A stretch of DNA of 20,267 bases from Haliea sp041746975 (GTDB taxonomy: Bacteria > Pseudomonadota > Gammaproteobacteria > Pseudomonadales > Halieaceae): NCBI GenBank assembly GCA_041746975.1, contig JBGTGB010000173.1, positions 1 through 20,267 on the forward strand, written 5' to 3'. Below are positions 1 through 6,801 of this stretch, in pieces. Made by a program: the position numbers and the translations under genes. Within the stretch, counting starts at the first letter, position 1. Every line of letters starts with the position of its first letter. The notes beneath the pieces are model-generated. The model was not told where the DNA came from. It did no database searches and was given only the letters and a program-made list of their open reading frames with translations.

Positions 1-100
1 GTGCGACATCGGCCATGCAGGCAACGGCATGCGCTTCCGGGAACGCCTGCCGCCAGCGCTCGCGAACCTTGACTTCGCTCACCACAAAGACCTGTTTCAT
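1..100 (-). CDS. 5' end of a probable receiver-domain response regulator (partial)
   Basis: Only the first 33 codons lie in the window; the gene continues past the left edge. The translation starts MKQVFVVSEVKVRERW and runs to an ACMADVA stretch. A hydrophobic beta strand followed by an amphipathic helix is the usual start of a CheY-like receiver domain. The acidic pair that normally follows the first strand (DD or ED) is replaced by SE, so if it is a receiver it may be atypical or phosphorylation-independent. Its ATG overlaps the stop of the HlyD gene (ATGA at 99-102 region), so it is the third gene of the secretion operon. Lap-type type I exporter clusters often carry a LuxR-type regulator here. 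That comparison is from memory, and 33 residues cannot prove the family. Confidence 0.5.
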   Translation of the reverse strand, partial: MKQVFVVSEVKVRERWRQAFPEAHAVACMADVA

Positions 101-1506
101 CAGCGCTCCGTCAGGGCGTACTGCTTGGCCCGCAGGACAGGTTTCATCAGATACGCCAGGATAGTCTTCTTCCACGTCAGGATATCCACCTGCACCGTCA
201 TCCCGGGCATGATCGGCATGTCGTCGCCAAAACCGGCTTCCCTGGTGCGCACATGCACCTCATAGAAGGGGTTGCCCTCGTCATCCATGATGGTATCTGC
301 TCCAATATGCTCGACGGTTCCTTCGAGCCCACCGTAGACCACGAAATCGTAGGCAGTGAGCTTGACCAACGCTTCCTGTCCGGGGATCAGGAAAGCGATG
401 TCCTGGGGCCGGATCCGGACTTCCACCAGCAGGGTGTCATCCAGCGGCACCACCTCGACCACTTCCTTGCCCGGCAGCACCACGCCACCAATGGTGTTGT
501 GGTACAGGCGTTTGATCGTACCCTTGACCGGTGACCGGATTTCGGTCTGCTGCACCCGATCGCTGAGGCCCAGGCCGGCTTCCCGCAAGCCATTCATACG
601 GGCGATGGTGTTGGTCAGTTCTTCACGCACCTTGTTCTCGTACTCAACTTCCACCTCACTCAGGCGGCGCCGGGCCTCCTGAATGGCGGAAGCAATGCGC
701 TTGATCTGGGCCTGGGATTGCTCGAATTCGCCGCTTAGCTGGTTGACCTCGCGCTCCAGGCGCAGGATTTCAACCTGGGACACCGCCCCGGAGGATACCA
801 TCGGCCGGGTGACACTCAGCTCCTGCCGGCTCAGGTCCAGGGAGCGGGCAAGCTGGCGGGAGCGAGCATTCACTTCTGCCAGTTCCTGCTCCCGCTGCTC
901 CAGCTGCTCCTCGGCGATCTGGCGCTGCAGATTGAGCTGGGCCAGGCTGGACTCGTACAGGGCACGCTCCTGCTCTACAATCTCAGGAACCTGCTGCAGC
1001 CACGCCGAAGCCACTGCGAACTCGCTGCGCGCCAGGTTGGCACTCAAGCGGGCCGCACGCACGGACAGGGCCTGGAACTCGGCCTGGTTCTCGCGCAGGT
1101 TGGATTCAGAGCGGGTCTGGTCCAGCCGCACCAGGAGCTGCCCGGCCTCGACGATATTCCCGGCGCGGGTGTGGATCTCGGTCACCACACCGCCGTCCTG
1201 GGACTGCATCACCTGTATCTGTTGCGAGGGAATAACCTTGCCCTCGCCCCGGGTTACTTCATCAATCTCGGCAAAGGCGGCCCAGGCCACCAGAGCGATG
1301 ACGATCAGGCCGACAATATAGAGCAGGGCGCGGGCCCGCAGGGGCTGCTGCTCCACATAGGCGCGGTGCGCATCCTGCTCCCAGTTGCGGGGGGCATCGG
1401 CTGCGTCCTTGAGCCAGGGAGCAAAGATGAAGTCTGCCAGATAGCGCTTCCGGGGGCCTTCCGGAAGCGGCTCCACATACCCTTTGGGCTGCCGTTCCTG
1501 TTTCAT
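100..1506 (-). CDS. HlyD-family type I secretion membrane fusion protein (LapC-like)
   Basis: This is the periplasmic adaptor of a type I secretion system. It links the inner-membrane ABC exporter to a TolC-like outer-membrane channel. The 468-residue protein has a cytoplasmic N-terminus of about 58 residues, one membrane segment at about 59-79 (ALLYIVGLIVIALVAW), and then the first half of a lipoyl/barrel-sandwich domain (EGKVIPSQQIQVMQSQDGG). A long Gln/Glu/Arg-rich coiled coil follows at roughly 125-320, then the second barrel half (IRSPVKGTIKRLYHNTIGGVV) and a C-terminal beta domain ending in a VDILTWKKTILAYLMKPVL segment typical of HlyD adaptors. Length and layout match the family. The start overlaps the stop of the ABC gene by four bases and the stop overlaps the next start, so translation is probably coupled. 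No TolC partner or secreted substrate is inside the window. Confidence 0.93.
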   Translation of the reverse strand: MKQERQPKGYVEPLPEGPRKRYLADFIFAPWLKDAADAPRNWEQDAHRAYVEQQPLRARALLYIVGLIVIALVAWAAFAEIDEVTRGEGKVIPSQQIQVMQSQDGGVVTEIHTRAGNIVEAGQLLVRLDQTRSESNLRENQAEFQALSVRAARLSANLARSEFAVASAWLQQVPEIVEQERALYESSLAQLNLQRQIAEEQLEQREQELAEVNARSRQLARSLDLSRQELSVTRPMVSSGAVSQVEILRLEREVNQLSGEFEQSQAQIKRIASAIQEARRRLSEVEVEYENKVREELTNTIARMNGLREAGLGLSDRVQQTEIRSPVKGTIKRLYHNTIGGVVLPGKEVVEVVPLDDTLLVEVRIRPQDIAFLIPGQEALVKLTAYDFVVYGGLEGTVEHIGADTIMDDEGNPFYEVHVRTREAGFGDDMPIMPGMTVQVDILTWKKTILAYLMKPVLRAKQYALTER

Positions 1507-3629
1507 GTGGCGGCCCCTATCTTGCCCTGCTGCAGGGCCTGGATCACGCTGTCGCGCGGCCCGTCAGCGACCAGCCGGCCGTTGTCGATAACGATGATCC
1601 GGTCGACCATTTCCAGCAACGAGTTGCGGTGGGTCACCACCACCCAGGTGCGGCCCTGGATGTAGTCAGTGAGCTGCTGCTTCACTGCCACTTCGGTGGA
1701 GTGATCCATGGAGCCGGTAGGCTCGTCCATCAACAGCATGGGCGGATCATGAACCACCGCCCGGGCCAGGGCGACGCACTTGCGCTGCCCCCCGGACAGG
1801 GAATCACCGCGCTCGCTGACCTGCATGTCGAAACCCTTGGGATGGCGGTTGATGTAATCGGATAGATTGGCGATCTCGGCGGCACGCACCAGGGCCGCAT
1901 CGCCGATATTGGCATGCGAGAGGGTAATATTATCGCGCAGGCTACCGTAGAACAGGGTCACGTCCTGGGGCACATAGCCCACCCGTGAGCGCAGCTCACT
2001 GGGATCGAGCTGGCGCAGGTCTATACCGTCGATCATGATGCTGCCGGCGGTCGGCTGGTACAGGCCCATGGCCAGTTTCTGCAGCGTGGACTTGCCCGAG
2101 CCGACCCGCCCCAGGATCGCCACCCGCTCCCCGGGCTTGATCCGGAACGACACACTACTCAGGGACTCCATCTCCGCCCCGGGATAGGCAAACGATACCT
2201 GGCGGAATTCAATGTCCCCCTTGAACATTTCCCGGGACAGCAGCTGGGCCCCCTCCTCCCGTTCCATGGGCTTGGCCATGACCTCGTCCAGGGAAGTCAG
2301 CGCAATGCGCGCGTTGTGCCAGGAGGTAATGAGTCCCGCCACCTGCCCGAAAGGCGCCATAACCCGGCCGCTGAGCATGGTGCAGGCGATCAGTCCGCCC
2401 ATGCTGAGTTCGCCCGCAGTGATCAGATAGACCCCGGTGATGATCACAAACATGGTGACCATCTGATTGGCCCACTGGGTGACGTTGATGGTGGAGTTGG
2501 ACACCAGCCGCAGCTGCACGCCGACGTGCGCCAGGAAGGCGGTGGCCTCCTCCCACTTGCGTTGCATGCGGGACTCGGCACCCATGGCCTTGATGGTGTC
2601 CAGACCGACCAGGCTCTCGATCAGGGTGGCATTGCGCAGGGCACTGGCGCGGTAGGTGGTTTCGGACAGCTCCTTCAGCTTGCCCTGGGTCGCAAGAGCA
2701 TAGCCCAGCACAATCAGCAGGCCGATTCCCAGCGGGATCAGTACCGGCCAGGCGATCCACGCGATCACGGCAATGAAGATGACAGCAAAGGGGACATCGA
2801 TCAGGGTGGTTACCGAGGCCGAGGTAATGAAATCGCGCACAGTTTCGAAGGAGCGCAGATTAACCGCGTAGGAACCCACCGAGGCCGCGCGGTGCTCAAG
2901 CCGTGAGCCCAGTACCCGCTCCATGATCTGCCCGGAGAGGCGCATATCCACCCGGCGGCTGGCCAGATCCAGAAAATAGCCGCGCATGGTGCGCAGGACA
3001 ATATCGGCCAGGAGGATAATGATCACCCCCGCCGCCAGCATCCACAGGGTCTCGACGGCGTAGTTGGGCACCACCCGGTCGTACACGTTCATGGTGAACA
3101 GGGGCAGGGCCAGGGCGAAAACGTTGATAAAAAAGGCCGCCACCAGCACGTCCCGGTAGATCGGCATGTTGGCGCGGATGGCATCCCAGAACCAGTGGCC
3201 GCGCGCGGAGGTCCCGGTGCGGGGGGCACGCTGGTCAAACCGAAAGCGCGGACGGCAAACGATCACCTTGCCGCTCTCCTTGGCCAGCAGTTTCTCTGCC
3301 GGCACTTCCACCGCCGCCTCGTTGAGCGCGGGGAAAATCACCGTGGCAGTAGCGCCGTCATCGCTCCAGCCCATCAGCAGACAGGCGCGATCATTCTTCA
3401 GTAGCACCACGGCGGGCAGCAGCGCGGGTTCCACGTCGCGGGCGCTGCGCGGTAAAATGCGACTGACCAGCCCGACCCGGCTGGCGGCGCGCTCAAACAA
3501 GGCCGGGGTCAGCTGGCCATTTTCCAGTGGCAACCCTCCAACCAGTGCCTCGCCGGTGGAGGGATTGCCGTGGTAGCGGCACATTGCCAGCAGGGTCTGA
3601 AGCAGCGAATCATCCAAGCTGGCAGTCAT
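1503..3629 (-). CDS. Type I secretion ABC permease/ATPase with C39-like domain (LapB-like)
   Basis: This is the inner-membrane exporter that powers type I secretion, usually of large RTX or adhesin proteins. The 708 residues divide into an N-terminal C39-peptidase-like domain (about 1-140), a six-helix ABC transmembrane domain (about 150-440) and a nucleotide-binding domain (about 470-708). The last has Walker A GRVGSGKST at 507-515, a signature LSGGQRKCVALARA, Walker B MLLMDEPTGSMD and an H-loop VVTHRNS. The N-domain lacks the Asp-Cys-Gly catalytic start of true C39 peptidases; the only nearby Cys is in AMCRYHG, later than the catalytic position. It is therefore probably a substrate-docking C39-like domain rather than a protease. 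A GGAGG motif lies about 12 bases upstream of the chosen ATG. It is first in a leftward operon with the HlyD gene. LapB/LapC-type adhesin export is the closest analogy, but the substrate is unknown. Confidence 0.93.
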   Translation of the reverse strand: MTASLDDSLLQTLLAMCRYHGNPSTGEALVGGLPLENGQLTPALFERAASRVGLVSRILPRSARDVEPALLPAVVLLKNDRACLLMGWSDDGATATVIFPALNEAAVEVPAEKLLAKESGKVIVCRPRFRFDQRAPRTGTSARGHWFWDAIRANMPIYRDVLVAAFFINVFALALPLFTMNVYDRVVPNYAVETLWMLAAGVIIILLADIVLRTMRGYFLDLASRRVDMRLSGQIMERVLGSRLEHRAASVGSYAVNLRSFETVRDFITSASVTTLIDVPFAVIFIAVIAWIAWPVLIPLGIGLLIVLGYALATQGKLKELSETTYRASALRNATLIESLVGLDTIKAMGAESRMQRKWEEATAFLAHVGVQLRLVSNSTINVTQWANQMVTMFVIITGVYLITAGELSMGGLIACTMLSGRVMAPFGQVAGLITSWHNARIALTSLDEVMAKPMEREEGAQLLSREMFKGDIEFRQVSFAYPGAEMESLSSVSFRIKPGERVAILGRVGSGKSTLQKLAMGLYQPTAGSIMIDGIDLRQLDPSELRSRVGYVPQDVTLFYGSLRDNITLSHANIGDAALVRAAEIANLSDYINRHPKGFDMQVSERGDSLSGGQRKCVALARAVVHDPPMLLMDEPTGSMDHSTEVAVKQQLTDYIQGRTWVVVTHRNSLLEMVDRIIVIDNGRLVADGPRDSVIQALQQGKIGAAT

Positions 3630-3664
3630 CTCTGGCGCTTACCTCCCCGTGGCCCCGAGCGGGA

Positions 3665-3715
3665 CCATATTATTGTCAATAAGAGCTAAACTACTGAATA
3701 TGGCAGAATTTAGCT
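3665..3715. promoter_or_regulatory. AT-rich palindromic patch upstream of the type I secretion operon
   Basis: The 247-base gap between the two divergent genes (3630-3876) has one distinctly AT-rich island. It contains TATTGTCAATA (3671-3681, 5-bp arms around a central T). It also has two nested inverted pairs: CCATAT (3665-3670) with ATATGG (3698-3703), and AGCTAAA (3684-3690) with TTTAGCT (3709-3715). It sits 36-86 bases upstream of the exporter start, where promoter and operator elements would be expected. I found no convincing -35/-10 pair, so only a regulatory role in general is suggested. Confidence 0.3.
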
Positions 3716-3861
3716 GCCGCGAAGGATAAGCCAGTTACCTGCCAAATACCATGTGACTCACTTCACAAAGCGGACAACTGGCGTCTGCGCACCGCAGGCC
3801 GGGTTTGTGCAAGTAGATTAAAATGAGCCACAATGTACCCATGTCACGGATCCATCCTGAC

Positions 3862-3870
3862 AGAGGAGGT
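3862..3870 (+). promoter_or_regulatory. Strong ribosome binding site fixing the start of the Arg/Asp-rich small protein
   Basis: AGAGGAGGT is a near-perfect match to the anti-Shine-Dalgarno sequence and lies six bases before the ATG at 3877. It favours this start over an in-frame ATG at 3823, which has no such motif. Confidence 0.8.
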
Positions 3871-3876
3871 ATTCCT

Positions 3877-4095
3877 ATGTCCGACAAACAACCCGTGTTC
3901 GAAGCGCGCGACCTCGCGCCACCCGTCTGCAAGGATAAGCAGGGCGAAGAAAAGTATACCGGCGTCGAACGGCGCAGGACTGACCGCAGGGATCACCACG
4001 ATCGACGCGACGAGGTGCGTTTCGACATCAACAAGGAAGACCGCCGCTCTCACGCCGGCCGCCGCAAGGACGACAAAAGCCCGAAGTTCTGGTGA
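3877..4095 (+). CDS. Small Arg/Asp-rich protein with DRR repeats, function unknown
   Basis: This is a 72-residue, very hydrophilic protein with no membrane segment or signal peptide. After a neutral N-terminal third (MSDKQPVFEARDLAPPVCKD) it carries a series of short charged triplets: ERRRTDRR, then DRRDEVRFD, then DRRSHAGRRKDD, ending in KSPKFW. The spacing of DRR/GRR units at roughly 5-11 residues looks like a repeated unit, perhaps binding nucleic acid or acidic lipid. I recall similar short DRR-repeat proteins as conserved hypotheticals in gammaproteobacteria, but know no function. The strong ribosome binding site suggests active translation. It is a single gene, divergent from the secretion operon and convergent with ctaA 39 bases away; no clear terminator hairpin was seen between them. 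Confidence 0.75.
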   Translation: MSDKQPVFEARDLAPPVCKDKQGEEKYTGVERRRTDRRDHHDRRDEVRFDINKEDRRSHAGRRKDDKSPKFW

Positions 4096-4134
4096 CCCAA
4101 CACCCACGCTGATCCCGGGCGGGTGCAGCTACCC

Positions 4135-5181
4135 TTACACCCGCGCTGTTCCCCGCTGCAATACGTGCGCCGCGTACAGCATGGCCGACAGCAGTACTAC
4201 CGCCCCTCCCTGGTGCGCCGCCGCCAGACTCACCGGCACAAGGTACAGCAGGGTGGTGATGCCAAGAATGACCTGAACCCACAGTGCCAGCACCAGCAGC
4301 ACCGTCGCCATCCTGGCGCGCGGCCCCAGGTCGGAGCGCCACAGTTTCCAGGCAAAGACATGCACCAGGGCAAACAGAACGTAGGCAAAGATACGGTGGT
4401 TGAACTGGATCGCGGTGATGTCCTCAAAGGCATCCAGCCAGGCGGGCTCGCCCGAGTATAGCCCGGGCGGAATAAAACTTGTCCCCATCAGAGGCCAGGT
4501 GCTGTAGGCAAAGCCCGCCTTGGTGCCGGCCACCAGCCCACCGGAGAGGATCATCAGGAACACCAGAGCAACCAGGGCCAGACCCCAGGGCGCGAGCGGG
4601 TGCGGGGTGCGGCCTCGCGGATGGCGGTTCAAGACCAGGTCCAGAATCAGCCATAGCATCCAGGCGTAGATAATCACCGCCAGCCCCAGGTGCGCGGTCA
4701 GACGGTACTGGCTGACGTGCGGCACATCGACCAGGCCGCTCTTGACCATGTACCAGCCGAGAAAGCCCTGGCAGCCCCCGAGAATGAACAGACCCCAGAG
4801 CTTGGGCATCATGCCCGCGCGAATCCGCCCGCGCAGGGCAAAGTAGACCATGGGGAAAAAGAATAGCACCCCGATCAAGCGTCCCAGCACCCGGTGCAGG
4901 TACTCGTACATGAAAATCACCTTGAAGGCGTCCATGGACATGCCGCGATTGATCAGCAGGTACTCGGGAGACTGGCGGTATTTATTCAGGGCCTCTTCCC
5001 AGGCCGCGTCGGACAGGGGCGGGATCACGCCCATGATAGGCTGCCATTCTGTGATGGAGAGCCCGGAATTGGTGAGGCGGGTGACGCCGCCCAGCAGGAT
5101 CATGCCGAAAATCACCACAGCACAAAGAATCAGCCAGGCGGCGACCTGGCGGTCGTAGTCAGCTTGTCGGGAAAGTACCAT
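4135..5181 (-). CDS. ctaA: Heme A synthase (COX15/CtaA family)
   Basis: It oxidises the C8 methyl of heme O to the formyl group of heme A, the cofactor of aa3-type cytochrome oxidases, in the inner membrane. The 348-residue protein has about eight hydrophobic segments. The family landmark GGVTRLTNSGLSITEWQP is near residues 31-48. Four histidines expected to bind heme are present: H96 (EYLHRVLGR), H164 (LTAHLGLA), H262 (FNHRIFAY) and H323 (AAHQGGA). Between the two halves is GGLVAGTKAGFAYSTWPLMG, also typical. The start has GAGG about seven bases upstream. It lies 65 bases downstream of scoB on the same strand and could be read through from it. The cytochrome oxidase genes and ctaB that usually accompany ctaA are not in this window. 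Confidence 0.95.
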   Translation of the reverse strand: MVLSRQADYDRQVAAWLILCAVVIFGMILLGGVTRLTNSGLSITEWQPIMGVIPPLSDAAWEEALNKYRQSPEYLLINRGMSMDAFKVIFMYEYLHRVLGRLIGVLFFFPMVYFALRGRIRAGMMPKLWGLFILGGCQGFLGWYMVKSGLVDVPHVSQYRLTAHLGLAVIIYAWMLWLILDLVLNRHPRGRTPHPLAPWGLALVALVFLMILSGGLVAGTKAGFAYSTWPLMGTSFIPPGLYSGEPAWLDAFEDITAIQFNHRIFAYVLFALVHVFAWKLWRSDLGPRARMATVLLVLALWVQVILGITTLLYLVPVSLAAAHQGGAVVLLSAMLYAAHVLQRGTARV

Positions 5182-5246
5182 TGCGTTGCCTCGGCCCGCA
5201 GTATCCTGAGGGCGGCAATGATAACCGAATTGGCTGCGGGTGGGGT

Positions 5247-5912
5247 TTAGCTCAGCTCGAAGGTCATTTCCGGCACCTCATCGGGCACCACCACTTCACC
5301 CGCGGTCAGGCGCACGATCTCCTCCACGCTCACCCCCGGCGCCCGCTCCCGCAGCCAGAACTTGCCCTCGGCAATCTCCAGGTAGGCGAGGTCGGTCACC
5401 ACCCGCTTGATACACCCGGACCCGGTTAGCGGCAGGGTGCACTGCGGCAGGAGCTTGGACTCACCGTCCTTGGAGGCATGAGTCATCAGCACGATGATGT
5501 TGTCGGCTCCTGCAACCAGGTCCATGGCGCCGCCCATGCCCTTGATCAGCTTGCCGGGCACCATGTAAGAGGCGATGTTACCTGCCACATCGACCTCAAA
5601 GGCGCCCAGCACCGTGAGGTCCACATGGCCACCGCGGATCATGGCGAAGGACTCCGCGGAAGAGAATATGGAGGCACCGGTGATCGCCGTAACCGTCTGC
5701 TTGCCGGCATTGATCATATCCGGGTCCAGCTCCGCCTCGGTGGGAAAGCGCCCCATGCCGAGCAGGCCGTTCTCCGACTGCAGCATGACTTCGATACCTT
5801 CGGGAATGTAATTCGCCACCAGCGTGGGTATGCCAATGCCGAGGTTGACGTAGAAGCCGTCCTGCAGCTCGCGGGCCACACGCTGTGCCATCTGTTCGCG
5901 GGAAAGTGCCAT
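5247..5912 (-). CDS. scoB: Succinyl-CoA:3-ketoacid CoA-transferase subunit B
   Basis: This is the second subunit of a class I CoA-transferase that moves CoA between succinyl-CoA and acetoacetate (or a related 3-oxoacid) in ketone-body and 3-oxoacid use. The 221 residues match the family length. The catalytic glutamate is E47 within QSENGLLGMG; YVNLGIGIPTLVANY lies before it, and GGHVDLTVLGAFEVD and GKLIKGMGGAMDLV lie after it, all characteristic of subunit B. It starts 14 bases after the scoA stop. The scoA stop lies inside the GAGGGAG ribosome binding site of scoB, so the two are translationally linked. The exact acceptor (acetoacetate versus 3-oxoadipate or another) cannot be read from sequence, but the match to ScoB/OXCT-type subunits is better than to PcaJ in my judgement. 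Confidence 0.92.
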   Translation of the reverse strand: MALSREQMAQRVARELQDGFYVNLGIGIPTLVANYIPEGIEVMLQSENGLLGMGRFPTEAELDPDMINAGKQTVTAITGASIFSSAESFAMIRGGHVDLTVLGAFEVDVAGNIASYMVPGKLIKGMGGAMDLVAGADNIIVLMTHASKDGESKLLPQCTLPLTGSGCIKRVVTDLAYLEIAEGKFWLRERAPGVSVEEIVRLTAGEVVVPDEVPEMTFELS

Positions 5913-5926
5913 CGCTGTTTGCTCCC

Positions 5927-6628
5927 TCAGCCTGCGCGCACGGTGCGCTGTTCAATGCGTTTTTCGAAGCTGCCCTGGATCAGGCGATCAACGTAGATGC
6001 CGGGGGTATGGATCTGGCTGGGCTCCAGCTCGCCGGGCTCCACCAGCTCTTCTACCTCGGCGACGGTGATGCGGCCGGCAGTGGCGGCCTCAGGATTGAA
6101 GTTCATGGCCGTGTGCCGGTAGATCAGATTCCCATAGCGATCGCCCTTCCAGGCCTTGACGATGGCGAAGTCGCCGACGATGGATTCTTCCAGGATATAG
6201 GGGCGGCCGTTGAACTCGCGTACCTCCTTGCCCTCCCCCACCGGCGTGCCGTAGCCGGTAGCAGTAAAAAATGCCGGGATACCGGCGCCGCCCGCGCGCA
6301 TTTTCTCCGCCAGGGTGCCCTGGGGCGTCAGCACCACTTCCAGCTCGCCTGCCAGCAGCTGCTCCATGAACAGCTTGTTCTCACCCACGTAGGACGAGAC
6401 CATTTTGCGGATCTGCCGGTCCTCCAGCAGAATACCCAGGCCGAAGCCATCCACGCCGCAGTTGTTGGAAACGAAGGTCAGGTCGCGGGTACCCTTGCGC
6501 TTGATCTCGGCAATCAGGTTTTCCGGAATGCCGCAGAGCCCGAAACCGCCGGCCACCACGGTCATGCCATCCTCCAGGCCTGCCATTGCCTCGGTATAGC
6601 TGCCCACCACCTTGTCGAATCCGGCCAT
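5927..6628 (-). CDS. scoA: Succinyl-CoA:3-ketoacid CoA-transferase subunit A
   Basis: This is the first subunit of the CoA-transferase and partner of scoB. At 233 residues from the ATG at 6628 it fits the usual ~232. The N-terminal MAGFDKVVGSYTEAMAGLED is followed by the glycine-rich VAGGFGLCGIPENLI, then NNCGVDGFGLG and the MSSYVGENKLF-like segment (KMVSSYVGENKLFMEQLLAG), all diagnostic of subunit A. An upstream in-frame ATG at 6685 is rejected, because the 6628 start has AGAGGAG ten bases before it and lines up with family N-termini. First gene of a leftward scoA-scoB(-ctaA) unit. Confidence 0.93.
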   Translation of the reverse strand: MAGFDKVVGSYTEAMAGLEDGMTVVAGGFGLCGIPENLIAEIKRKGTRDLTFVSNNCGVDGFGLGILLEDRQIRKMVSSYVGENKLFMEQLLAGELEVVLTPQGTLAEKMRAGGAGIPAFFTATGYGTPVGEGKEVREFNGRPYILEESIVGDFAIVKAWKGDRYGNLIYRHTAMNFNPEAATAGRITVAEVEELVEPGELEPSQIHTPGIYVDRLIQGSFEKRIEQRTVRAG

Positions 6629-6638
6629 CGTGATTGTT

Positions 6639-6645
6639 CTCCTCT
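6639..6645 (-). promoter_or_regulatory. Ribosome binding site of scoA
   Basis: AGAGGAG on the minus strand lies ten bases upstream of the ATG at 6628. It decides between this start and an in-frame ATG 57 bases further upstream. Confidence 0.7.
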
Positions 6646-6764
6646 GTGAGGCGCCCAGCTTCATACAGGCGGTCAGATTTATCAAATATTATTCGCCTGC
6701 TCAGAGAAGGTGGCCTGGGCTAACAGGCTCCCCCAGGATGGTGGCTGTACTGCAGCCAGTCACG

Positions 6765-6770
6765 TAGAAT
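6765..6770 (+). promoter_or_regulatory. Candidate -10 element of uup
   Basis: TAGAAT, one mismatch from TATAAT, lies 31 bases before the uup start and would give a short leader of about 25 bases. No good -35 hexamer is visible 16-18 bases upstream, and the leader has no Shine-Dalgarno-like motif. Confidence 0.3.
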
Positions 6771-6801
6771 GGCGCGCCCTTTACTACTGTAACCAGCCCC
6801 C

